Shown here in pieces: positions 19,659 to 28,254 of a stretch of 52,347 bases of DNA. Source of the stretch: Pseudomonas sp. (GTDB taxonomy: Bacteria; Pseudomonadota; Gammaproteobacteria; Pseudomonadales; Pseudomonadaceae); contig JAESUC010000252.1 of NCBI GenBank assembly GCA_016763285.1, forward strand, positions 1 through 52,347, in the 5' to 3' direction. Each line of letters starts with the position of its first letter. The stretch's first letter is position 1. The position numbers and the translations under genes are program-made. The notes beneath the pieces are model-generated. The model did not search any database, was not told where the DNA came from, and saw only the letters and a list, made by a program, of their open reading frames with translations.

Positions 19659-21785
19659 ATGACAACAACAATAAAGCTCAACACCTCCCTTGCAGCGATG
19701 GCCAGCGCCTTCACCCTCGCCATGCTGGGCTGGAACATGGCCCAGGCGCAGCCGAGTCAGACCGGAGTGTCCCACGCGCCGCCCATGGCCGAGGGTGAGT
19801 GGCTCAGCTATGACCGCACCCTGGCGGGGCAGCGCTACAGCCCGCTGGCCGATCTCAATCCGGATACGGTGGGCAAGCTCGGCCTGGCGTGGTCGATCGA
19901 CCTGGACAACAACCGCGGCCTGGAGGCGACGCCCCTGTATAGCGAGGGTGTGCTCTATACCTCCCTGTCCTGGAGTCGGGTCATGGCCGTGGACGCCGCC
20001 TCGGGGGATATTCTCTGGAGTTTCGATCCGAAGGTCGACAAGGCCAAGGGGCGGCACGCCTGCTGTGATGCAGTGAACCGTGGCGTCGCACTGCATGGGG
20101 GCAAGGTCTATGTGGGCACCCTGGATGGACGACTGATCGCGCTGGATGCGAAGACCGGTAACGAGGTCTGGACACAGCAGACGACCGACAACAGCCAGCC
20201 CTATACCATCACTGCAGCGCCTCGGGTGGTCAAGGGCATGATCATGATCGGCAACGGTGGGGCGGAATTTGGCGTGCGCGGCTATTTCTCGGCCTATGAC
20301 GCCGAGACCGGCGAGATGCGCTGGCGCTTCTACACCGTGCCAGCGGACCCGTCCAAGCCGGTCGAGCATCCGGAGCTAGTCGAAGCCGCCAAGACCTGGA
20401 GCACGGACACTGACTGGTCCCTGGGTGGCGGTGGTACCGCCTGGGACAGCATGGCCTACGATCCCGAACTGGATCTGTTGTATGTGGGCACCGGCAATGG
20501 CTCGCCCTGGAACCGCGAGATTCGCAGCCCGGGTGGCGGTGACAACCTGTTCCTCTCGTCGATTCTGGCGGTGCGGCCGGAGACCGGCAAGCTGGTCTGG
20601 CACTATCAGGTCAACCCGGGCGATACCTGGGACTTCACCGCAACCCAGCAGATCACGCTGGCCAATCTCGAGATCGATGGCAAGCAGCGCCAGGTGCTGA
20701 TGCAGGCGCCCAAGAACGGATTTTTCTATGTGCTGGACCGCGCTACCGGCGAGCTGCTGTCGGCAGAAAAGTTCGGCAAGGTGACCTGGGCCGAGCGCAT
20801 CGACCTGGCTACCGGGCGACCGGTGGAGGTGCCCGGCGCCCGTTACGAAAAAGAGATGGTGGTGATGTGGCCAAGCCCCTTTGGCGCCCACAACTGGCAT
20901 CCGATGTCCTTCAATCCCGATACCGGCCTGGTCTACATTCCGTACCAGGAAGTGCCGGGGACCTACAGCAACGAGGGCAAGGGCTTCGTCAAACGCGAGG
21001 CGTTCAATACCGGTGCCGGGTCATCGGAAATCCTCGAATTGCCCCGCGAGTACACCTCCGGCGCACTGGTGGCCTGGGACCCGGTGAAGCAGGCAGCCGC
21101 CTGGCGGGTCGAGCATGACAATCACTGGAACGGCGGCACGCTGACCACCGCCGGCAACCTGGTCTTCCAGGGCACAGCCGCCGGCAAACTGGTTGCCTAC
21201 ACCGCGGACAAGGGCCAGCCCCTGTGGGATTTCGATGCCCAGACCGGCATCATTGCGGCGCCGATGACGTTCCGCCATGACGGCGAGCAGTACCTCGCCC
21301 TGATGGCCGGGTGGGGTGGGGCTGCGGCCCTGTTCGGTGGCGATGCGGCAGTAGCGACCGGGGTGCGCAATGTCAGCCGTATGCTGGTGTTCAAGGTCGG
21401 TGGCGGCGCGACTCTGCCCAAGCTGTCCGAGCCGCCTGTGACAGCACGCGTTCCGACGCCCGTGGTAGCGGCAAAGGCGGATATCAAGCAGGGCGAGTTG
21501 CTCTACGCCCAGTACTGTGCCGTCTGCCATGGAACCGGGGTGGTGGGCGGCGGGGTATTGCCTGATCTGCGCCACTCCTCCGACGCTATCCGTGCGGCGT
21601 ATCCTGCGATTCTGCTCGAAGGCATGCTGGAGTCCCAGGGAATGCCCAACTTTGCTGCCAGCTTCTCGGCTGACGATGTCGAAAAGATTCGACTGTATAT
21701 CCTGCACCGCGAATACGAGACCTATATGCAGGCGATGCAGCCAAAGGGGGAGGGTGATGCTGCCATTACAGCTGTAGAAGAGTAA
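19659..21785 (+). CDS. PQQ-dependent quinohemoprotein alcohol dehydrogenase
   Basis: Periplasmic type II alcohol dehydrogenase with PQQ and one haem c; 708 residues. A signal peptide ends near AQAQP. The eight-bladed propeller follows with the vicinal disulfide Cys-Cys in HACCDAVNRG, and the catalytic Asp in NPGDTWDFT. The residue two after that Asp is Thr, not Asp, so it looks calcium- rather than lanthanide-dependent. The C-terminal cytochrome domain has CAVCH and an axial Met in GMPNF. It oxidises alcohols to aldehydes or acids and passes electrons to a cytochrome or azurin. No PQQ synthesis genes are in the window. Confidence 0.94.
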   Translation: MTTTIKLNTSLAAMASAFTLAMLGWNMAQAQPSQTGVSHAPPMAEGEWLSYDRTLAGQRYSPLADLNPDTVGKLGLAWSIDLDNNRGLEATPLYSEGVLYTSLSWSRVMAVDAASGDILWSFDPKVDKAKGRHACCDAVNRGVALHGGKVYVGTLDGRLIALDAKTGNEVWTQQTTDNSQPYTITAAPRVVKGMIMIGNGGAEFGVRGYFSAYDAETGEMRWRFYTVPADPSKPVEHPELVEAAKTWSTDTDWSLGGGGTAWDSMAYDPELDLLYVGTGNGSPWNREIRSPGGGDNLFLSSILAVRPETGKLVWHYQVNPGDTWDFTATQQITLANLEIDGKQRQVLMQAPKNGFFYVLDRATGELLSAEKFGKVTWAERIDLATGRPVEVPGARYEKEMVVMWPSPFGAHNWHPMSFNPDTGLVYIPYQEVPGTYSNEGKGFVKREAFNTGAGSSEILELPREYTSGALVAWDPVKQAAAWRVEHDNHWNGGTLTTAGNLVFQGTAAGKLVAYTADKGQPLWDFDAQTGIIAAPMTFRHDGEQYLALMAGWGGAAALFGGDAAVATGVRNVSRMLVFKVGGGATLPKLSEPPVTARVPTPVVAAKADIKQGELLYAQYCAVCHGTGVVGGGVLPDLRHSSDAIRAAYPAILLEGMLESQGMPNFAASFSADDVEKIRLYILHREYETYMQAMQPKGEGDAAITAVEE

Positions 21786-21946
21786 TTACTCTAATATCAG
21801 TGATCCTTATGATAGGCTCGGGGAGAGCGTGAACGCTTTTCTCGGGCCTGTTCGCTGTTATGCTGAGTCAGGCCCGGCAGTTCCACCCCAAGGGGCCGCT
21901 CAGCGAATAACAAGAGGTCGGTGACATCCGACCCGCGCGAATCAGG

Positions 21947-24688
21947 ATGACTGACCTTATGAACATGAAAGGCGGTGCCGTAATTCCGATTGCAGCTGGT
22001 GATGCCGCCAGCGGCGCCTTGCAGCCAGGCAATGATGTCCCTCTGCTACTGACGACCAAACTCAACCCACCCCGGCTCGGACGAGGCATCCTGCCCCGTT
22101 CCAGACTGGAGGATATGGCTGCGACTGTCGCCGAGCGGCGTCTGTCGCTGCTCAAGGCGCCGCCCGGGTTCGGCAAGACCACCCTGGCCACCATCTGGGC
22201 CGACAGGCTCGCCTCCCAGGGGCATACGGTGGCCTGGCTGTCGCTGGATGAAGAGGACGAGTCGGTCCAGCGCGTGCTGTTCTATCTGGCGGCAGCGCTC
22301 AATCATGCGGCTCCGGAGATCGGCAGGGCCTGCCTGAGCCTGCGTGCCGAACTGACCTTCTTCACCATGGAGACACTCGCCAGCCTGTTGATCAACGAGC
22401 TGACCCGATTCGATCGGCCGGTCGTGCTGTTCATCGACGATTTCCACCGTATCAGCGATACCGTGCTGGTCGCAGCGCTGCGCTTCTTCCTGCAGCGCGC
22501 GCCGGATCTGCTGCATGTGGTTTTCATCGGTCGGCGCGAGCTGCCCAACGCATTGCTCGAACATGTATACGCCGACGAGCTGCTGGAGGTCGACGGCTAC
22601 CATCTGCGTTTTGCCCTGGATGAGACCCGTGATCTGCTGAAAAAGGCCGGTGTCGAACTGGAGCAGGCCAGTGAACTCAGCGCCATTCAGCAGGGATCGG
22701 ACGGCTGGATCGCGTCGCTACGGGCATTCCTGCTCACGCCACAGATCAATCCCGGCGGCAGACCGCGCCTGGCTACCCGCAGCATCTGTATTCTGTTCGA
22801 CGAAGTCATGCCATCGCTGGAGGCGACCAGTCGCGAGCACCTGTATCAGCTGGGTTTGCTCGACAAGTTCAGTATCGGCCTGCTCACCGAACTGTTCGGT
22901 GCAGCCCGTGCGCGGCAGATGCTCACGCTGTTGCAACAGCGCCAACTGTTTATCAGTGCCCTGGATGAGCGGGAAAACTGGTTCAGTCTGCACCCGCTGT
23001 TTCGCGGGTATCTGAAAAAGGTCTGTCTCGAGCAGGACGAGGGCGCTGCCCAGGCCTTGCTGTTACGCGCTGCGCGCTGGTTCGCCGAGCATGAATACTG
23101 GCTTGATGCCATTCGCCTGGGCCTGGAAAGCGGTCATGTCGAAGAGGTCCGTGGCTGGATCAACCAGTGTGCGATGGATCTGCTCGAGCAGGGTGATTTT
23201 ACCACCCTGGTGATGCTCGAGAAACGCTGGGAACTGCAGGAGTTCAATGCACCCGTCCAGCTGAAGATGGCGCGGGCCTGGGCCATGGGCCTGGCGCTGG
23301 AAGTGGAGGCTGCGCAAGCGCTGCTGGCGGAGGCGCAAAGTCAGATGGAACGTGAGGGAGTGCAGCCCTCATCGCTGTTGTACTGGGAGACCCAGGCGCT
23401 GCAGGCCATGTTGCTGGGCCTGGCCGACCACAACGAACGCTCGGGCGTGCTGGCGGCGACCTGCTTTGAAGCCGTGCCACACAGACCCTGGGTGACCAAT
23501 GTGCTGCTCAATCTGATGAGTTGCAGCCATTATCACGCCAGTCGCTGGGATGCGTTCTATACCCTGCCGCCCAGCCTGCTGGGATCGCGGCAGGCGACCA
23601 ACATGCTGTCCCACGATTGCTATCGGCAGTCGATCCATGCGCTGGCCGAGTCGGCCCAGGGGCGCATCGACACCGCAGAGGAGTGCCTGCACGCGCTGCT
23701 GGCGCGTATCGAGAGCATCTTCAGTCGCAGCCTCAATCGCCCCAACCCGGCTCTGCTGGCACTGCCGCTGGCCCTGCTGGCACAGTTGGCGTATTTGCGC
23801 GGCGACAGGCAGCTGGCCGAGTCCCATCTGGCTCAATGCATGGATTTCATTGCCATGGGCGGCTTTCTCGATTGCATGGCAGCCGCCTATTGCACCAGTG
23901 CGCGTCTGCAGTGGCGGCAGGGTTTCGCACCGCGTGCCAGGCGCACACTGGAACAGCTCGACGGCCTGGCCACTCAGCGTGGCTGGACGCGCATGCGGGC
24001 GCGGGTTCTGCTGGAGCGCACCTGGTTGAATCTGCGCGACGGCAAGCAGCGCGAGGCCATGGCCTGTGGGCACTATCTGATCGAACTGGCCGGCGAGCCA
24101 GCCGATGATGGCAGCCTGGATCGACAGGCCTATGCGCAACTGGCGACGCTCTGGCTGGCCATCAACGGTCTGGACAGTTCGCCAGGTCTGATCGATGCCT
24201 GTGAGGCCCTGTTGCTGAGGCTGCGTGACAGGCAGTTGCAGCTCATGTACGCCGAGGTGGCTCTGGCCCTGGGCATGCTGCATTGTCTGCAGGGTAGCCG
24301 CGAAAGGGGAGAACATCTGCTCGACGAGGTATTGGTACTGGTCCGAGACACCAAGGCCATAAGCCTGTTGCAGGATCTGCCCGTCGCCGACCTGTGCGGC
24401 ATGCTGGAAGGGCGCGTGTCCGATCAGTGGTGGGCCGGGGCCGAGGCCTGGCTTCAGGAAAATCTGATGGATGATTGTGCCGTGACGGTCTGTAACGCAG
24501 CGCTGCTCGAGCTGACGGTAAAGGAACGTCAGGTCATGCAACTGGTGGCCGAAGGCAAGTCGAACAAGCAGATCGCCCGGGACCTGAACGTGACCCCGGA
24601 AACCATCAAGTCGCACATGAAAAGTATCTTCGCCAAGCTCAAGGTGGACAACCGGGCGCAGGCGGCAGTGATGCTGCAGACGGGCTGA
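21947..24688 (+). CDS. Large ATP-binding LuxR-type (MalT/AlkS-like) transcriptional regulator
   Basis: 913-residue LAL-type regulator: P-loop LLKAPPGFGKTT (about 69-79), an AAA/STAND-type region with LFIDDFHRI, a long helical repeat middle, and a C-terminal LuxR helix-turn-helix (LTVKERQVMQLVAEGKSNKQ, then TPETIKSHM, about 855-910). Such proteins (MalT, AlkS, AcoK) bind ATP and an inducer, oligomerise and activate catabolic promoters. Flanked by the alcohol dehydrogenase operon and the DUF1302-DUF1329 operon, it is their likely activator. Alternative starts at 21959 and 21965 exist; no ribosome site decides. Confidence 0.9.
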   Translation: MTDLMNMKGGAVIPIAAGDAASGALQPGNDVPLLLTTKLNPPRLGRGILPRSRLEDMAATVAERRLSLLKAPPGFGKTTLATIWADRLASQGHTVAWLSLDEEDESVQRVLFYLAAALNHAAPEIGRACLSLRAELTFFTMETLASLLINELTRFDRPVVLFIDDFHRISDTVLVAALRFFLQRAPDLLHVVFIGRRELPNALLEHVYADELLEVDGYHLRFALDETRDLLKKAGVELEQASELSAIQQGSDGWIASLRAFLLTPQINPGGRPRLATRSICILFDEVMPSLEATSREHLYQLGLLDKFSIGLLTELFGAARARQMLTLLQQRQLFISALDERENWFSLHPLFRGYLKKVCLEQDEGAAQALLLRAARWFAEHEYWLDAIRLGLESGHVEEVRGWINQCAMDLLEQGDFTTLVMLEKRWELQEFNAPVQLKMARAWAMGLALEVEAAQALLAEAQSQMEREGVQPSSLLYWETQALQAMLLGLADHNERSGVLAATCFEAVPHRPWVTNVLLNLMSCSHYHASRWDAFYTLPPSLLGSRQATNMLSHDCYRQSIHALAESAQGRIDTAEECLHALLARIESIFSRSLNRPNPALLALPLALLAQLAYLRGDRQLAESHLAQCMDFIAMGGFLDCMAAAYCTSARLQWRQGFAPRARRTLEQLDGLATQRGWTRMRARVLLERTWLNLRDGKQREAMACGHYLIELAGEPADDGSLDRQAYAQLATLWLAINGLDSSPGLIDACEALLLRLRDRQLQLMYAEVALALGMLHCLQGSRERGEHLLDEVLVLVRDTKAISLLQDLPVADLCGMLEGRVSDQWWAGAEAWLQENLMDDCAVTVCNAALLELTVKERQVMQLVAEGKSNKQIARDLNVTPETIKSHMKSIFAKLKVDNRAQAAVMLQTG

Positions 24689-24750
24689 TCGGGCCGGGGC
24701 GTCCGTAAGAGGAGAGGGCAGGACAGGGCAGGGATTGAAGGACTGGAAGG

Positions 24751-24785
24751 CAACCGCCGCACCGGTATGACCGGTACGGCGGTTG
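24751..24785. terminator. Long hairpin between convergent genes
   Basis: CAACCGCCG (24751-24759) pairs with CGGCGGTTG (24777-24785), with a nested ACCGGT pair inside and one mismatch. It lies between the stops of the LuxR regulator (plus) and the DUF1329 gene (minus). T tracts are weak on both sides, so the terminator call is by position and stem strength. Confidence 0.55.
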
Positions 24786-24791
24786 TCTGGT

Positions 24792-26165
24792 CTAGCGAAT
24801 ACCCGAAGCGCGCAGGGCGTTGGGCGTGTAATCGGCCGAAGAGGCCTCGAAGTCGGTATCGTAGTTCTCCCGCTCTTCGTTGGTCATGCCCAGGGCCACA
24901 TAGCGGCCGTTCTGCAGGTCATACAGGGTTTCGACTGCATAGCTGGGAATCTTCTCATCATAGCGTTGCAGTGCGATGGCCTCGGCTACGCGCCACAGAC
25001 CGCCGCGGCCGTCATAGTGATCCAGGGCTGCGACCTGCCAGTTGTCTTCGTTGATGAAGAAGTGGCGCTTGGCATACACGTGGCGCTGGCCTTCCTTGAG
25101 CGTGGCTTCCACCTCCCAGACGCGATGCTTCTCGTAACGCACCAGGTCCTGATTGATGTGACCGGCCTGGATGATCTCGTCGTACTTGATATCCGGCGAG
25201 CCGATCTTGTAGTTGTTGTACGGAATCAGCATCTCGCGCTTGCCGACGAGCTTCCAGTTGTACCGATCGGGAGCACCGTTGTAGAAGTCATAGTTGTCTG
25301 AGGTGCGGGTACCGTCCGAGCCGAACGCCGGACCGTCGTAGGCTACCTGCGGAGCGCGACGCACGCGACGCTGCCCGGCGTTGTAGATCCACGCCAGACG
25401 GGGTTCCTTCACCTGGTTGATGAATTCGTGTACCAGCAGAACGTCGCCGGCCAGACGTGAGGGCGAGAGCACCCGCTGGGTGAAATAGAACATCAGGTTG
25501 GGGTTGGTCTGGGCGCTGTAATCGGTCAGGGCGGTGGCGAAGGTGAACTCGTCCTTGAACACCACCATGGTGTTGGAGCCGTTTGCCTGAGGCGTGGCCT
25601 GGGCGATGGTCCGGCTGAAGCTGCCGCCGCGGTAGCGGGTAATGTGGTTCCAGACCGCTTCCACACCGTTCTGCGGGATCGGGAAGGGGTAGGCGGTATC
25701 AAAGTTTTCCAGCCCGTTACCGCCTTCAACCGTCTTCGTATTCACAGCGTTACGGGCGACTGCCGCGAAGACTTCGTCCGGCACGGTGTTGCTGCGCCGC
25801 GAGGGGTAGACGTGCATGCGGTAGGTTTCCGGGTAGCGGGCAAACATCGCCAGCTGACCGGGGCTGATCTGGTCCGCGTACTGAGCGACGTTGTCTGCCG
25901 TTACGGTAAACAGCTTCGGATCGTCGGCAAAGGGATCGGAGAAAAAGCCGTTTTCCGATACCGGGGCAGCATCGGTGGGCAGGCCGCCGGTCCATTCCGG
26001 AATCGTGCCCTCGGCGTTGCCGGCGCGCTCGGCGCCCATGGGCGTCAGCGTGGTCTGCAGTTTCGCCGCTTCCTCAACCGATACAGCCGCCGATACCGCC
26101 ATCGCCAGGCTGCTCAGGGCAAGCACGGCGAAGGTTTGGCGACCCAGGTTCTTGACTGATTTCAT
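24792..26165 (-). CDS. DUF1329 family protein
   Basis: 457-residue predicted periplasmic protein with a signal peptide (MKSVKNLGRQTFAVLALSSL, cleaved near VSA-AV). I start it at ATG 26165 because GGAG lies six bases upstream; an ATG at 26177 overlaps that site. The segments YRMHVYPSRRS, AWIYNAGQRRVRRAPQ and KREMLIPYNNYK are typical of DUF1329, a family with a LolA/LolB-like fold in my recollection, usually encoded beside DUF1302. It lies 17 bp after the DUF1302 gene. A role in moving hydrophobic molecules to or from the outer membrane is inferred. Confidence 0.88.
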   Translation of the reverse strand: MKSVKNLGRQTFAVLALSSLAMAVSAAVSVEEAAKLQTTLTPMGAERAGNAEGTIPEWTGGLPTDAAPVSENGFFSDPFADDPKLFTVTADNVAQYADQISPGQLAMFARYPETYRMHVYPSRRSNTVPDEVFAAVARNAVNTKTVEGGNGLENFDTAYPFPIPQNGVEAVWNHITRYRGGSFSRTIAQATPQANGSNTMVVFKDEFTFATALTDYSAQTNPNLMFYFTQRVLSPSRLAGDVLLVHEFINQVKEPRLAWIYNAGQRRVRRAPQVAYDGPAFGSDGTRTSDNYDFYNGAPDRYNWKLVGKREMLIPYNNYKIGSPDIKYDEIIQAGHINQDLVRYEKHRVWEVEATLKEGQRHVYAKRHFFINEDNWQVAALDHYDGRGGLWRVAEAIALQRYDEKIPSYAVETLYDLQNGRYVALGMTNEERENYDTDFEASSADYTPNALRASGIR

Positions 26166-26182
26166 AGTGTTCTCCATCCAGG

Positions 26183-27997
26183 TCAGAAGTTCGCGCCAAC
26201 GCTCAGGGCAACAAAGTCACGGTCAACCATGGCGTTGTAATCTCCGCCGAAGAAGTTCGTGTAGTTGATGCTGGCGTTGTATTTGTTGTTGTAAAGTGCG
26301 TTGAGGCCGATGCTGGCTGCCTTGGAGCCCTCGTTGAAGTTCGGACCATAACCCTCCACGTCCCAGGCAAAGGCGACGTTCGGCGTCAGCTGCACGCCGG
26401 CGAAGCCACGGTATTCCAGCGAAGCCACGGTACGTATCCCCCAGGAATGTTGTGTGTAGAAGCCTTCGTCGTTGCAGTATTTGGGTTGCGAGGCGTTGAG
26501 TGCTGTTTCGCACAGACCCGGTATGGGTAGCTCGCCCGAGCCATACAACGAGTCCCGACCAAAGCGCAGCTCGGTGGGGCTGCTCTTGATGCCGCCGATG
26601 TGGTTGTAACCGACTTCGCCCACCATGGTCAGACGGTCGGCGCCCCAGACGTTGTCGATAAAGTTGATCACGGTGACTTGAGCCTGGGTGACCGGCATGC
26701 GCTTGTAACCCGGCAGATCGGTGCCAGGGGCAGCCGGCACGCCGAATACGGTACCGCCGACCCCTTGCGCGTTGACCGGGGAGACCGGATTGCCAGCAGC
26801 GCCAAGGGCGGCGCCGACCAGATCGTTGGTGCTGATCTGTAGCGGCTGGTTGGGTCGGTAGCTGACCTCGCCGGAGACGGACATGCCGCCCAGGTTGGTC
26901 TGGAAGCTCAATCCATACAGACGAATATCCTCGGGGTATTCGACGTAGTAGGCAGCGTCCACCGGCAGTTCGAAAACGTTGGTGTCATTGTTGAAACCGA
27001 AACCGGCAAAGTTTGGCGCGCCCGTGCCTGCGGTGGTGCTGAATACCGGGTTGCGGCTGTGGTAGTTCATCGCGAACAGACCGAATTCGGTCTGGTTCAG
27101 ACTGTCCACATAGAGCCGGAAAGCCACGCCGAACTGACCACTATCCTTGGCCTCGCGATTTTCCGAGCGCGGAACGTAGACGAAGGGATTGCCTGCGGAG
27201 TTGGCTGCTGCCTGTGAGCCATCAATGCCCACCTGGTTACAGCCCTGGGCTACCGAGTCGGTAAACGAGAAAAAGGTGCCGCAGTTGTCGAGGACGGTCG
27301 GATCCCATTCAAGCTGATAGAAGGCTTCCATGCCCAGGTTCTCGGTGAGGCTCTGGGAGACAAACAGCATGTTGACCGGAATCAGACCTTCCTTGATTTC
27401 GGCGCCGGGACGGCGGAAGGCGGCGACGTCAATCGGGTTGATACTGTTGACGCTGTTCTGGATAAAGGTACTTTCGCCCCAGCTGACCACCTGTTTGCCG
27501 ACCCGGACGGAGCCTGGCAGATTGCCGATGTTGTAGTTGTGGTAGATAAAGGCATCGAGAATCTGGCCGCCCGAGGACTTGGCAGCCTGCCGGCGCCCAT
27601 CGTCGTTGATGTCATACAGCTCGCGGCTGCCGTCCTTGGTTTCGAAGTCGTACCAGTACTTGCCGCGCACGAACACGCCGGTGTTGTCATATTGCAGCGA
27701 CAGGTCATGGGTGCCCTTGAAGATGGTCGAGAAGGGCTCTCCCTTCTTGAAATTCAGGCGGCCATCGTCGGAGTTGGCCGCGTTGGCCTTGCCGCCGTTG
27801 TTGACCCAGATCAGATCATCATCGATATCACTGGTACCGATGCTGGTACCCACGGATATCTGCGAGTCGAACTGACCCTGTATTTCGCCCAGATCGAAAC
27901 GTACGGCGTGGGCAGGCAGGGAGATGGCTATTGCGACCGCCACGGTCAATGGCTTGAGCATGGCATTGAAGGATTGCGTTGTTATTGTCCTGGTCAT
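26183..27997 (-). CDS. DUF1302 family protein, predicted outer-membrane beta-barrel
   Basis: 604 residues with a signal peptide ending near SLPAHA-VRFD. The body alternates short amphipathic strands and ends in Phe (SVGANF), as outer-membrane barrels do. GKQVVSWGESTFIQNSVNSINP is characteristic of DUF1302. The family is repeatedly found with DUF1329 near catabolic or transport genes for hydrophobic compounds, but its function is not established. It is first in a two-gene operon, driven by the palindrome-bearing promoter at 28107-28153. The RND-type transporter often associated with the pair is not in this window. Confidence 0.88.
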   Translation of the reverse strand: MTRTITTQSFNAMLKPLTVAVAIAISLPAHAVRFDLGEIQGQFDSQISVGTSIGTSDIDDDLIWVNNGGKANAANSDDGRLNFKKGEPFSTIFKGTHDLSLQYDNTGVFVRGKYWYDFETKDGSRELYDINDDGRRQAAKSSGGQILDAFIYHNYNIGNLPGSVRVGKQVVSWGESTFIQNSVNSINPIDVAAFRRPGAEIKEGLIPVNMLFVSQSLTENLGMEAFYQLEWDPTVLDNCGTFFSFTDSVAQGCNQVGIDGSQAAANSAGNPFVYVPRSENREAKDSGQFGVAFRLYVDSLNQTEFGLFAMNYHSRNPVFSTTAGTGAPNFAGFGFNNDTNVFELPVDAAYYVEYPEDIRLYGLSFQTNLGGMSVSGEVSYRPNQPLQISTNDLVGAALGAAGNPVSPVNAQGVGGTVFGVPAAPGTDLPGYKRMPVTQAQVTVINFIDNVWGADRLTMVGEVGYNHIGGIKSSPTELRFGRDSLYGSGELPIPGLCETALNASQPKYCNDEGFYTQHSWGIRTVASLEYRGFAGVQLTPNVAFAWDVEGYGPNFNEGSKAASIGLNALYNNKYNASINYTNFFGGDYNAMVDRDFVALSVGANF

Positions 27998-28106
27998 GGT
28001 ATTCCTCGCGCCGGGCGCTTTTTGTTATTGGGAACCCTTGGCAAGTGCATGCTGGCTTTTCTCAGCCCTCTGATGGTCTGCATTACAGACCACCGCACTG
28101 CCTGTG

Positions 28107-28153
28107 ACACTAGTCCCCTGTCTGCCGGTGATGTACCCCCCTAATGGGGGGGG
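28107..28153 (-). promoter_or_regulatory. Palindromic operator and -10 of the DUF1302-DUF1329 operon
   Basis: Plus-strand C6-TAAT-G8 (28136-28153) reads on the minus strand as C8-ATTA-G6, sharing CCCCCANNAGGGGGGT with the site at 18750. After exactly 23 bp comes TAGTGT (plus ACACTA, 28107-28112), matching the TAGGAT of the other promoter. The start codon is about 110 bp further. The palindrome could also be read toward rmuC, but that gene has a nearer promoter candidate. Confidence 0.6.
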
Positions 28154-28222
28154 ACGCACCGACAGGCCAGGTGGTAGACAGCTGCCGACCGACCCGAAGG
28201 TTACAAAGGCGGGTTTAACCGC

Positions 28223-28228
28223 GATAAT
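28223..28228 (+). promoter_or_regulatory. Candidate -10 of rmuC
   Basis: GATAAT, five of six consensus bases, about 26 bp before the rmuC ATG; TTACAA lies 16 bp upstream as a poor -35. Confidence 0.4.
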
Positions 28229-28254
28229 GCCGGCATCAATCAAGGAGAACCGAC

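Noticed and set aside
21886-21895. CCCCAAGGGG upstream of the LuxR regulator as a third operator
   Set aside because: The arms are shorter, the spacer is two bases rather than four, and no -10-like hexamer lies 23 bp downstream. It could still be a weak autoregulatory site.
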